In this document: positions 1 to 8,249 of the stretch, one piece after another | How positions within the stretch are numbered: position 1 is the first letter of the stretch | How the letters are laid out: every line of letters starts with the position of its first letter | Origin: CATQHQ01 sp965243805 | Lineage (GTDB): Bacteria > Gemmatimonadota > Gemmatimonadetes > Longimicrobiales > Gaopeijiaceae | Direction of reading: 5' to 3' | DNA length: 64,000 nt | NCBI GenBank assembly: GCA_965243805.1 | Contig: OZ251577.1 | Location: forward strand, 930,001-994,000 | Translations under genes and position numbers: made by a program | The notes under the pieces: generated by a model | What the model was told of the DNA's origin: nothing | Seen by the model: the letters and a program-made list of their open reading frames with translations, nothing else | The model's database searches: none

Positions 1-831
1 GCGCCATGGTCCGGCGACTCCATCGTCGCCTTCGACAGCTACCAGCCCTTCAGGGCAACTGTCTTTGACGCCGCCGGCGAGTTCGGCCGCTCCTTCGGCC
101 TTCCCCAGCTCCTCCCGACGGAACTTCCGACGGTTGCAGGCACGCTGCCCGACGGAACGATCCTGCTGACCAGCCGCTCGACGGCGGGGCATGGCCGTGC
201 CCAGGGGCTGGTTCGGCCCGCCCAGGCGTTCGGGGTTGTGGGCGCGGGCGGTGCTCTGCGCGCTTCCCTGCCCCGGCTTCCTGGGATCGAACAGTTCAGC
301 CACCTCTCCGACGAGATGCTGTACAGCTGGGACCTGCCCTTGGGCCGCACAGCGGTCGGCGCCGTTTGGGGGAACTTGGTCATGGCCGCCACTACCGACG
401 AGTACGAGATCGCCGCCTATCGGACCGACGGCTCCTTGGCGCGAATCGTCCGCCGGCAGCATGAACGCCGAGCGCCCACCCAGGCCGACTTCAACGCCGC
501 CGTGGAAGCCGAGATCGCCCGCTTCACGGAAGGGCGTGACCGCGGAGGATGGGACCGAAGCGCACTGGCGCTGCCCATGGTCGAAGTCCTCCCCGCGTTC
601 GCCTCCATGACCGGCGACGCACTGGGCTATCTGTGGGTGGAGGAATACACGCTAGGCCAAGCCGGCGTGCTGTGGACCGTGTTCAACCACCAAGGATGCA
701 TGGCTGGACTGGTCGAGACGCCCCCCGGCCTCGAGATCGAGGAGATCGGAGCCGACTACCTCCTCGGCGTCGGCAGCGGCGAGTTCGACGTGCCGTACGT
801 TCAGGTCTGGCCGCTGGCAAGAAGCCAGTGA
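1..831 (+). CDS. Beta-propeller-like protein, 5' end outside window
   Basis: The frame is open from the first base of the window to a TGA at 829-831, giving 276 visible residues, so the gene begins upstream. The visible start has a strand pattern (GDSIVAFD, then ATVFDAAGEFGRSFGLP) that resembles one blade of the six-bladed, NHL-like propeller lipoproteins common in Gemmatimonadota and Bacteroidota. Later strands (YSWDLPLGR, YEIAAYRTDGSLARIVRR) repeat the theme of an aromatic-Asp-Gly-x-hydrophobic edge. The C-terminus ends FDVPYVQVWPLARSQ. No catalytic motif is visible. It converges with the serine hydrolase gene on the other strand, only 58 bases away. The propeller assignment is inference from blade-like periodicity; the exact family is not recognised. 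Confidence 0.6.
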   Translation, partial: APWSGDSIVAFDSYQPFRATVFDAAGEFGRSFGLPQLLPTELPTVAGTLPDGTILLTSRSTAGHGRAQGLVRPAQAFGVVGAGGALRASLPRLPGIEQFSHLSDEMLYSWDLPLGRTAVGAVWGNLVMAATTDEYEIAAYRTDGSLARIVRRQHERRAPTQADFNAAVEAEIARFTEGRDRGGWDRSALALPMVEVLPAFASMTGDALGYLWVEEYTLGQAGVLWTVFNHQGCMAGLVETPPGLEIEEIGADYLLGVGSGEFDVPYVQVWPLARSQ

Positions 832-889
832 CGCCAGTGACGAGAGCCCCGGTGACGAGGCATCCGGCCGAGCGACCGGCCCACGGGAC

Positions 890-2365
890 CTACCGCCGGC
901 GCATCACCGTATAACCCGACACCACGTCGAAGCGTAGCACTTCCGCCGCGTCCGAGCTTCCCTCGAAGGTGAGAAGCTGGTCGCCGTTGCTGAAGGTGGT
1001 TCCTCCCCGGTAGGCCAGGGTGTCGGCCTCCTGCTGGTCCGCTGGCACCTCCTGGTCGGCGGTCACGAGGGCGACCAGCGTGAGGGCCTCGCCGTCCGCA
1101 ACGATCCGAACCACCGCCTCGCCCCCTCTCGCGGGTCCGCCGTAGGTCCCCTCGTACCACGCCAGCTCCCCCTCGAAGGGCTCGGGCGCCGGAGTGCGGT
1201 CGCCCACCATCGCCGTCACAATCTCCCGGGCCAGCTCCGACGGCCCCGGCGGCCCCGTGGTGTTGATCAGCACGACCACGACCAGCTCCTCGTCGGGCAG
1301 GTAGAGGGACTCGGCGAGGAAGCCGTTGATGCCACCTCCGTGGTGCAGCGCCCGGTGGCCCAGAATGTCGCTAGTGGCCAGCCCCAGAGCGTAGCGCGTG
1401 CGCGTGCCGTCGTTCAGGTCGCCGGGCTCGACCAGCTGGCGGTAGGAGTCCTCCGACAGGACGTCGCCGCCGTGCAGCGCTCCCAGCCAGACCGTCAAAT
1501 CCTTCGCCGTGGAGCAGAGGGAGCCGGCGGAGAACGGCACGTTGTGGACGATGAACCCCTTGTTGTACAGCCCGTCTTCGCCGGCGTCGTAGCCCTTGAC
1601 CTTGCCTTCGTGGATCTCTGTCTCGCTGCAGTAGTGGGACCGGTGCATTCCCAGTTCGTCGAAGAACCGGTCCTCCACGTACTCCTCGTAGCTGATGCCG
1701 GAGACGTCCTCCAGGATCATCCCCGCCAAGTAGTACGCCGAGTTGTTGTAGATCTCGTGCTCGCCAGTGGGGAAGTCGAAGGGATGGCCCGCGAAGAGCG
1801 CCACCAAGCTGTCTTGGGGCACGCGACGCACGAAGTAGGGGTACGCCGCCGCCATCTCCGTGTATCCCCGAATCCCCGAGGTGTGGTCGAGAAGCTCCCG
1901 CACGGTGATCCGGTTCCCCTGGGTGGGGAAGTCGGGCAGGTATTCTCCGATCTCCGCGTTCAGGTCGACTAGTCCCTGCTCCTGAAGTCGCAGGAGCCCG
2001 GCAGAGGTGAACTGCTTGGTCACCGAGCCGATCTCGTAGATCGCGCCTTCGGGCGTGGGAACCCGCAGCTCCAGATCGGCCCAGCCGTAGCCCCGCACGG
2101 CCACGTCCTGGCCCTGGTGGACCACCGCCACCGAAGCGCCAGCGATCCGTCCGTCGCGTACCGGCGCCATCATGATCGAATCGATCGCCGCGATCTGGGT
2201 CTCGTAGCCGTCGGCGCCGTAGCCGACTCCCTCGGCACCGAACTCTCCGACCTCAGCACCCTGTCCCGCCGCGCCTCCCCGGCCGGCGTCGGAGGGGGAC
2301 TGGACGCAACCGGCGAGGGCGAACACGCCGGCACAGAGGATCGAGATCGGCCTAGTTGCTTGCAT
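890..2365 (-). CDS. Beta-lactamase/PBP-fold serine hydrolase lipoprotein
   Basis: 491 residues. The signal peptide ends in a lipobox (LAGC, Cys20), so a periplasm-facing lipoprotein is expected. The class C beta-lactamase/DD-peptidase fold shows the nucleophile motif SVTK at residues 114-117, YNN at 206-208, and an HHGGG motif near residue 345 in place of KTG. A C-terminal extension (from about 380) resembles the small beta-domain often appended to these hydrolases. The ATG at 2365 is chosen over an open frame running to 2764 because it follows a GGAG box at 6-nt spacing and begins the signal peptide. Substrate is unknown: family members are peptidases, esterases or aminohydrolases. A second serine hydrolase of this fold lies at 56995 and a fused one at 51410. 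Confidence 0.9.
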   Translation of the reverse strand: MQATRPISILCAGVFALAGCVQSPSDAGRGGAAGQGAEVGEFGAEGVGYGADGYETQIAAIDSIMMAPVRDGRIAGASVAVVHQGQDVAVRGYGWADLELRVPTPEGAIYEIGSVTKQFTSAGLLRLQEQGLVDLNAEIGEYLPDFPTQGNRITVRELLDHTSGIRGYTEMAAAYPYFVRRVPQDSLVALFAGHPFDFPTGEHEIYNNSAYYLAGMILEDVSGISYEEYVEDRFFDELGMHRSHYCSETEIHEGKVKGYDAGEDGLYNKGFIVHNVPFSAGSLCSTAKDLTVWLGALHGGDVLSEDSYRQLVEPGDLNDGTRTRYALGLATSDILGHRALHHGGGINGFLAESLYLPDEELVVVVLINTTGPPGPSELAREIVTAMVGDRTPAPEPFEGELAWYEGTYGGPARGGEAVVRIVADGEALTLVALVTADQEVPADQQEADTLAYRGGTTFSNGDQLLTFEGSSDAAEVLRFDVVSGYTVMRRR

Positions 2366-2415
2366 CGTGGACTCCGTTGTGGATGGGCTCCGGTGGCGGG
2401 CTTGGGAAGTGGCCG

Positions 2416-3438
2416 CTACAGGCCAGCGCACGAAAACGAGCCCAGGATCTCCTCCAGCTGAATCATGTATTCGTACTTCTCCGCGCCCGGCGCGTAAAGC
2501 CACGCGTCGATCAGGTACATCCGGTTCTGCTCCTGGCAGTGCACGGCGCGCAAGATGAACGGCCCTGCCGCCGGGAACTCGTCGGGCGGGTTCTCCCACA
2601 CCGCGTGGATCGTGTAGGTCTCGACGCCGTCGATCTCGGCCGGCCCGGCGACCACGTTCTCCAGCTTGTGCACCTGGGGGAAGGAGTAGTGCTCCGCGAC
2701 GAGCCGCTCCCGCCACACCAGAAGGTCCTCGGGCTGCATTCCCGGGATGATCGGGCTCTCCCAAGTCACCGCGATCTGCCGTATGAGCTCGGAGGGGTCC
2801 GGGTTGTCGTTTCGGAAGATGTGAACCGAGTCCTGCGGCGCCGAGTACTCATAGACCGTCGGCACGACCAAGTTGAAGCGGGCCTCTTGGCGCAGCGTCT
2901 CGTTGAGCTCGTCGTTCCGACCTGTGACGAACATCTTCGACACGGCCCACGCCCGGTACTGGCTGTCCAGAAGCTCCGCCACATCCCAAGCGTGTTCCAG
3001 CACCGCCTCGGCGCCCTGGCCCTCTTCCATCAGGACGGCAGTGACGGACTGCCCCCGGGCCCACACGTCCCTGACCTGGAAGACGCCGGAGGACGGCAGG
3101 TCGTCGGCCCGGGCCAGCACGTCCACCATCCAAGGATCGGAAGCGGTCCCGATCGCCAGCTGCTGCTTGAGCAGGCGGAGGCGGTACCACGTCTCGTCGG
3201 CGGGATCGTGGTGGGTCACCGTGAACGTCTTCTCGTCGCGAACAGTGAACACGGTGCGCTCGAGGACCGGGACCAGAGACGGCTCGATCTCCGTCCAGAG
3301 CGCCGGGTCGGCAGACACGACGATGCTATTCTCATCGCCCATCGCCAACGGCCGCTCGGAGCACGCGACGCCCGACAGGACGGACAGCGCCACAAGCGCG
3401 GCAGGCGCCCGGCTGGACCACAACTTTCGACGGTTCAT
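2416..3438 (-). CDS. DUF4837 family lipoprotein
   Basis: 340 residues with a signal peptide ending in a lipobox-like LSGVAC, so probably membrane anchored. The body matches my memory of DUF4837: a short segment after the lipobox, ENSIVVSADPALW near the N-terminus, then alternating mixed sheet and helix, and a conserved late segment with RAVHCQEQNRMYLIDAWLYA. The family is seen mainly in Bacteroidota and relatives; its function is unknown. The start is supported by an AGGAAAG box before the ATG at 3438. It lies upstream of, and on the same strand as, the serine hydrolase gene with about 50 bases between, so co-transcription is plausible. Confidence 0.75.
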   Translation of the reverse strand: MNRRKLWSSRAPAALVALSVLSGVACSERPLAMGDENSIVVSADPALWTEIEPSLVPVLERTVFTVRDEKTFTVTHHDPADETWYRLRLLKQQLAIGTASDPWMVDVLARADDLPSSGVFQVRDVWARGQSVTAVLMEEGQGAEAVLEHAWDVAELLDSQYRAWAVSKMFVTGRNDELNETLRQEARFNLVVPTVYEYSAPQDSVHIFRNDNPDPSELIRQIAVTWESPIIPGMQPEDLLVWRERLVAEHYSFPQVHKLENVVAGPAEIDGVETYTIHAVWENPPDEFPAAGPFILRAVHCQEQNRMYLIDAWLYAPGAEKYEYMIQLEEILGSFSCAGL

Positions 3439-3544
3439 CTGGCTTTCCTATATTGGGAAGGCTGGGTTGGCTGGGGCTGCACCCCAGACCAAATGGGGCC
3501 GCACCCCAGACTAATACGTTACCCCGACCACAGGGCTTTGGTCC

Positions 3545-4024
3545 ATGACCGCCAGCTGTCGCCCCGCCTGCTTCCTGCTTCTTGCCGCCTTGCCGGCAGC
3601 GGGATGCGCCTCCCGCGGCCCGGCTCCGGCAACGGGCGGAGACCTCTCCGCACCGGTCGCCACTCCACCGTCCCAGCAGGCGGCGCCAGAGGCCGCCGCT
3701 CCGGCATCCGGAATCTTCTCCGCGGCGCAGGCCGAGAGGGGAGAGTCCACCTTTGACGAAGTGTGTTCCCAGTGCCACACCACCAGCGAGTTTCGCGGCG
3801 CGAGCTTTCAGCGGAACTGGGGTCGGCGGACCGTGTACTCCTTCTTCCGCACCGTGCGCTCGACGATGCCCGACGACAACCCCGGCGGCCTGGACGAGCA
3901 GACCTACCTGGACGTGACCACCTACATCATGCGGATGAACGGCCACGAGGCCGGACCTTCGGAGATGTTGCCCGACTCCCCCATGAGGCAGGTCCGCATG
4001 GACCCCTCCGCGCCCAGCGACTGA
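3545..4024 (+). CDS. Class I cytochrome c lipoprotein
   Basis: 159 residues. The signal peptide ends in a lipobox (PAAGC, Cys21), followed by an Ala/Pro-rich linker to about residue 58. The haem-binding motif CSQCH is at 74-78 and a likely axial Met at 108 lies in a TMPDDNPG segment, the usual arrangement in small c-type cytochromes. It should be a membrane-tethered periplasmic electron carrier. No oxidase or dehydrogenase partner is adjacent, so the donor and acceptor are unknown. The Shine-Dalgarno before the ATG is weak, but this start gives a complete signal peptide. Confidence 0.85.
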   Translation: MTASCRPACFLLLAALPAAGCASRGPAPATGGDLSAPVATPPSQQAAPEAAAPASGIFSAAQAERGESTFDEVCSQCHTTSEFRGASFQRNWGRRTVYSFFRTVRSTMPDDNPGGLDEQTYLDVTTYIMRMNGHEAGPSEMLPDSPMRQVRMDPSAPSD

Positions 4025-4221
4025 CCTGGGAATGCGTTCCGGCGTGGACCGCCGCCCCCCGGACCGCCCCCGGCACCGTACTTCCCAACCGGTGACGGAT
4101 TCGATAACGTATCTTTGCGATTCGTTTTGGCTGGGCCGCAGCACTTGAGATTGCAAGGCGGCCAGGAACGGTCCTTGGCGGGCCAGAACGGTCCTCGGCG
4201 GACCACAGGAGAGGGACAAAG

Positions 4222-6768
4222 ATGACGGACTTCAACTCGAAGACGGCTACGACCACTCGCTTTGCGGCGTCGGCCGCAATCGCGTCGCTGGCCAGCGCGG
4301 CACTGCTTCTGGGAAGTGCGGCGACGGCCGCTCTCGCAACGCCTGCCGCCGCCCAGGAACCCCCCGACACGATCTACGGGCTGGACGAGATCGAGGTCGT
4401 GGTCGGCTCCCGGGCGGGCACGCGCAACCCTGCCGAGCTCGCGGTGCCGGTGGACATCTACGGTGCGGAGGAGCTGGCCCGGCTGGGCGAGACCGACTTG
4501 GCCGAGGCGCTGGCCCGGATCGCGCCCTCCTTCAACTCCACGCGCTTCCAAGGGGGCGACGGCGCCGCGCTCCACGTAGCCACGCTGCGGGGCATGAGCG
4601 CGGACCAAGTGCTGGTGCTGGTCAACGGCAAGCGCCGCCACGGAGTCGCCTTCCCCAAGGTCATCGCTTCCCAGGGGCTGGGCACCACCGGCACCGACCT
4701 GCGCACGATCCCCATGCACGCCATCAAGCGGATCGAGGTGTTGCGGGAGGGCGCGGCGTCCCAGTACGGCTCCGACGCGATTGCCGGAGTCATCAACATC
4801 GTGCTCAAGGACGACGCCAGCGGCGTGACCACCACCACCCAGCTGGGCCGCACATCCTGGGGCGACGGCGAGCGCATCACAGCGGCGGCCAACGCCGGGT
4901 TCGGCCTGGGCGACGACGGCTTCCTCAACTTCACGGTGGAGTACGGCAACCAGCAGCCCACCACCCGGGCCGGCATGGCACCCACCTGCTTCGGCCCCGA
5001 CCCGGAGTACGCGCCCTGCGCCGGCGGTGGCCGCACCGCCCAGCTCCAGCGGATCGGCGAGCCCGACTACCAGAGCGCGGCGCTCGCCCTGAACATGGCC
5101 GTGCCCACGGGCGAATCGGGAGAGTTCTACGCCTTCGCCACCTACTCGGGACGCGAGGCAGTCGCCGACGGCCTCTACCGCAAGGCGGACTGGGTGCCCC
5201 GCAACGTGTCCTACGTGTACCCCGACGGCTTCTTCCCCACGGAGGAGTCGGAGCTGAACGACGCCTCTTCGGTACTGGGCGTCCGCGGTGAGCTGGGGGA
5301 TTGGTCGGCGGACATGAGCGTGGGCCTGGGACAAGGGGAGTTTCGGTTCAGCGCGGCCAACTCCATCAACCCCTCGTACGCGGCCGAGTACTTGGCTCGC
5401 AACCCGGGCGCGACGGCCGACGCCATCGCCAGCTCGGCGGGACCGAGGAATGTCTTCAGCGGCGCCCTTGCCCTCCGCCAGATCGACGTGAACGCCGACG
5501 CGGCCCGCGACCTCTCGCTGGGGAGCGCGCCCGCCCACTTGGCGCTAGGGGCCGCCTTCCGTCGCGAGAGCTTCTGGATGACGGCGGGCGACCAAGCGTC
5601 GTACGCCTGCGGTCCCAGCAACTCGCCAGGCAGCTTCCCTGCCGCGCACCAGCAGAACCCCGACGGCGCGGCGTTCGCCAGCTGCGGCATCCAGGGGTTC
5701 CCCGGGTACAGCCCGGCCAGCGCCGACGCATCGGAGCGCAACCGCAACGCCATCGGTGCCTACGCGGACCTGGAGGTGGAGCCGGCCACCGCCCTTTCCC
5801 TGGGTGCCGCCCTCCGCTTCGAGAACTACAGCGACGCTGGCAACTCCCTGACCGGCAAGGTGTCGGGCAGGCTGGAGCTGGGAGAGTCGGGCGCGGCCCT
5901 TCGCGCTGCCGTCTCCACCGGCTTCCGGGCGCCTCGACTGCCGCAGCGGGGCTTCAACACGGTGATCTTCCAGGGCGGCGGCGGCGGCCTGACCAGCACC
6001 GGCTTCCTGCCCGAGGGCGACCCGATCGCCTGCGGCGATTTCGGCGCCTGCTCCCTGGCCCATGAAACGTCCACGAGCTTTACGGGCGGCTTCGTCTACG
6101 CCGGCGACTCGGGGCTGCTGCTGACCGCCGACTACTACCGGGTGGCCGTGGCCGACGCCATCGTGCTCACCCAGGGTCTGGGACCGGACCACGGCCTCCG
6201 CGACAACGCCCAGTTCCAGGGGCGGCCCGTGGACGGCGTCTCGTTCTGGACCAACGCCGTGGACACGCGCACACAGGGCTTCGACATCGTGGGCACTTGG
6301 CGCTTCCGGGGGATGTCATGGGGCGCGGCGGACCTGTCGGCCAGCCTCCACCGCAACGACACGGAGATCACGAGCAACCGCAACCCGGCGTTCGTGCGCG
6401 AGACCCAGACGATGCTCATCACGGAGAACCAGCCCAAGCAGCGGATCGGGGCCAGCCTGGATGTGCGTTCGGCCCGGGGAATCGGCGCTCGCTTCCGGCT
6501 GAACCACATCGGCTCGGTGATGTCGCCGTTCATCTTCGAGGAGCCCGTGGAGATCGAGGCCGCCGCCGTTGCCGATGCCGAGGTCAGCGTGGAGTTCGCC
6601 GGGCGCGTCCGGATGGCCGTAGGGGCCACCAACCTCTTGGACAAGCTCCCCAACAAGCTTCCCGCCGATCACGTTGCCCAACTGTGGGCGTTCGACTACC
6701 CCGCCGAGTCGCCCTACGGTCTGTCGGGCCGGATCATCTACGTGAGGGCCGACTTGGCGATCCGGTAG
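4222..6768 (+). CDS. TonB-dependent outer-membrane receptor
   Basis: 848 residues. A long signal peptide precedes a TonB-box-like segment and plug domain: LDEIEVVVGSR, then ALARIAPSFNSTRF, VLVLVNGKRRHG, and IKRIEVLREGAASQYGSDAI, the classic plug end. A beta-barrel with alternating aromatic strands follows, with DYYRV and a NLLDKLP motif near the C-terminus. It should import a scarce nutrient across the outer membrane using TonB/ExbBD energy. The substrate cannot be read from sequence. There is no N-terminal CarbopepD-like domain, unlike the SusC homologue at 9614. An AGGAGAG box precedes the ATG at 4222. Confidence 0.93.
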   Translation: MTDFNSKTATTTRFAASAAIASLASAALLLGSAATAALATPAAAQEPPDTIYGLDEIEVVVGSRAGTRNPAELAVPVDIYGAEELARLGETDLAEALARIAPSFNSTRFQGGDGAALHVATLRGMSADQVLVLVNGKRRHGVAFPKVIASQGLGTTGTDLRTIPMHAIKRIEVLREGAASQYGSDAIAGVINIVLKDDASGVTTTTQLGRTSWGDGERITAAANAGFGLGDDGFLNFTVEYGNQQPTTRAGMAPTCFGPDPEYAPCAGGGRTAQLQRIGEPDYQSAALALNMAVPTGESGEFYAFATYSGREAVADGLYRKADWVPRNVSYVYPDGFFPTEESELNDASSVLGVRGELGDWSADMSVGLGQGEFRFSAANSINPSYAAEYLARNPGATADAIASSAGPRNVFSGALALRQIDVNADAARDLSLGSAPAHLALGAAFRRESFWMTAGDQASYACGPSNSPGSFPAAHQQNPDGAAFASCGIQGFPGYSPASADASERNRNAIGAYADLEVEPATALSLGAALRFENYSDAGNSLTGKVSGRLELGESGAALRAAVSTGFRAPRLPQRGFNTVIFQGGGGGLTSTGFLPEGDPIACGDFGACSLAHETSTSFTGGFVYAGDSGLLLTADYYRVAVADAIVLTQGLGPDHGLRDNAQFQGRPVDGVSFWTNAVDTRTQGFDIVGTWRFRGMSWGAADLSASLHRNDTEITSNRNPAFVRETQTMLITENQPKQRIGASLDVRSARGIGARFRLNHIGSVMSPFIFEEPVEIEAAAVADAEVSVEFAGRVRMAVGATNLLDKLPNKLPADHVAQLWAFDYPAESPYGLSGRIIYVRADLAIR

Positions 6769-6771
6769 GGG

Positions 6772-6850
6772 GCAGGGCTCGGAGGGCACGCAGGACTCAG
6801 AGGGCGCCCAGGCTTGGGGGGCACGCAGGCTTGGGGCGCCCCCCGAGCGA
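6772..6850. repeat. Short imperfect tandem repeat with GC-rich hairpin after TonB gene
   Basis: Units of the type GGGCACGCAGG...CTTGGGG repeat about three times and end in a perfect palindrome GGGGCGCCCC at 6833-6842. It may act as a transcription terminator for the receptor gene; there is no U-tract. Confidence 0.35.
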
Positions 6851-6854
6851 AGAA

Positions 6855-6891
6855 CCTTGAAAATCGACAGTTGACCTGTGGATTTTCAAGG
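6855..6891. promoter_or_regulatory. 11-bp inverted repeat upstream of truncated ATPase
   Basis: CCTTGAAAATC at 6855-6865 is mirrored by GATTTTCAAGG at 6881-6891, with inner ACAG/CTGT extending the dyad. It ends 14 bases before the ATG at 6906. It could be an operator, a hairpin in the leader, or a relic of an IS end, because the TTGAAAAT core recurs at 26414-26457. Confidence 0.4.
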
Positions 6892-6905
6892 ATTAGCCTT
6901 CGCCG

Positions 6906-7388
6906 ATGGTCTTCTCCCCGTCCAGCACCCCTCGCCCGATGATCGTCCAACGCCCCGTCCCCTTGCAACGCATCGGCGACGCCTTCTCGGTTCACCCGGT
7001 GGCCGCCCTAACGGGCCCGCGTCAGTGCGGCAAGACGACCCTGGCCCGCCAGATTGCGGCAGGCGCTCCCGGCAGTACGTACTTCGACCTGGAGGCCGCC
7101 GTCGACCGCCGACGGCTGGCCACGCCAGAGCACGCGCTGCGACCGCTGGAAGGCTTGGTGGTCGTGGACGAAGTACAACGAGCACCCGCGCTGTACGAAG
7201 CTGTCCGCGTACTGGTGGACCGGCCCGACAACGCCGCCCAGTTTCTCTTGCTTGGGAGCGCGTCCCCGGCACTGGTGAAGGGCGTCTCCCAGTCGCTGGC
7301 GGGTCGGGTCGGTCTCGAGGAGCCTGACCCGGGGGGAGACGCAGGGCCCCGACGGGGCGGAGTGGTCGAACTAGCCCGTCTCTGGTAG
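6906..7388 (+). pseudogene. Truncated AAA_14/DUF4143-type ATPase
   Basis: 160 residues, whereas the family is usually near 380-400. The N-terminal ATPase core is intact: Walker A GPRQCGKTTLARQI at about 37-50, Walker B GLVVVDEVQRAP and the sensor stretch FLLLGSASPAL. After SLAGRVG the frame runs into an unrelated Gly/Pro/Arg-rich tail and stops. The arginine-finger region and the whole C-terminal DUF4143 domain are missing, so it is probably non-functional. Family members are often found beside toxin-antitoxin genes; here the Phd/PIN pair follows directly. The truncation may be the scar of insertion of that pair. Confidence 0.75.
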
Positions 7389-7445
7389 CTTCATAGTCTG
7401 GAAGATCAGACTAGTCAGACCGACCAGTACGGGAGACCAGGAAGA

Positions 7446-7694
7446 ATGAGAAGCTGGCAGGTTCAGGAGGCCAAGGCCGGGTTCAGCCAACTCCTCCGCG
7501 ATGTGGCGGCCGAGGGTCCCCAGCTCGTCACAGTGCGTGGCAAGCCGAAGGCCGTCGTGATCTCCACCGAGGACTACGAGCGACTCCGGTCGCCGAAGCC
7601 GAACTTGGTGGACTTCATCCGGGACTCGCCCTTCTGGGGCGCCGACCTGGAGCTGGAGCGCGACCCGTCGGCGCCACGGGAAGTCGACCTGTAA
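7446..7694 (+). CDS. Phd/YefM-type antitoxin
   Basis: 82 residues. The N-terminus has the Phd/YefM fold signature: SWQVQEAKAGFSQLLRDVA, then PQLVTVRGKPKAVVIS, then EDYERLR. The C-terminal 25 residues are acidic and probably wrap the PIN toxin. Antitoxins of this class bind their own promoter through the N-terminal domain and neutralise the toxin through the tail. It precedes the PIN gene by 51 bases on the same strand, a normal bicistronic arrangement. A GGAAGA-like Shine-Dalgarno lies before the ATG. Confidence 0.9.
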   Translation: MRSWQVQEAKAGFSQLLRDVAAEGPQLVTVRGKPKAVVISTEDYERLRSPKPNLVDFIRDSPFWGADLELERDPSAPREVDL

Positions 7695-7745
7695 GGCGGG
7701 CGAGGCAACGATGAGGGCGACGCAACCTGTGAGGGCGGCACGACC

Positions 7746-8204
7746 GTGAACTGGCTCATCGACACCTGCGCTCTGTCGGAGGTCATGAAGCGCAACCCGT
7801 CGCCGTCGGTGGTCGAGTGGTTCAGGACCACACCGCAAGACGAGATGTTCGTCAGCGTGCTCACCCTTGGAGAGCTTCGGAGGGGTGTCGCTAAGCTGCA
7901 GGGTCCGCGTCGAGACGAGCTGGCCGCTTGGCTGGAGAACGAGATCCCAGAGTGGTTCCACGGGCGCGTGTTGCCGGTCGACGTCGGTGTGGCCATGGAG
8001 TGGGGAGAGCTGACCGCTCGACTTCCAACGTCCGTGCCAGCCGTCGATTGCTTGCTGGCGGCCACGGCCCTCCGTCACGGACTCGCCGTCGTCACTCGTA
8101 ATGTGGTGGATTTCGAGCCGACCGGCGTCCAGATCGTCGACCCATGGAGTGGGGGCAAGCACCGCGGGGGCGAGCACCGAGTCAGGTACCCGCCCCCGCT
8201 GTAA
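7746..8204 (+). CDS. PIN-domain ribonuclease toxin, VapC-like
   Basis: 152 residues. Conserved PIN acidic residues are visible: LIDTCALSE at the N-terminus (Asp6), the Glu in TLGELRRG, Asp in PAVDCLLAATAL and Asp in VTRNVVDFEPTGV. These coordinate Mg2+ in a single-strand ribonuclease active site. The GVQIVDPW end is typical of chromosomal VapC/FitB-like toxins. The last 15 residues are basic and may be a read-through extension. It pairs with the Phd-like gene just upstream. Target RNA is unknown. Confidence 0.9.
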   Translation: MNWLIDTCALSEVMKRNPSPSVVEWFRTTPQDEMFVSVLTLGELRRGVAKLQGPRRDELAAWLENEIPEWFHGRVLPVDVGVAMEWGELTARLPTSVPAVDCLLAATALRHGLAVVTRNVVDFEPTGVQIVDPWSGGKHRGGEHRVRYPPPL

Positions 8205-8249
8205 AGAGGGCTCTACCAGCAGGCCAGGGCAGCGCGCCGGTCGTCGAGG

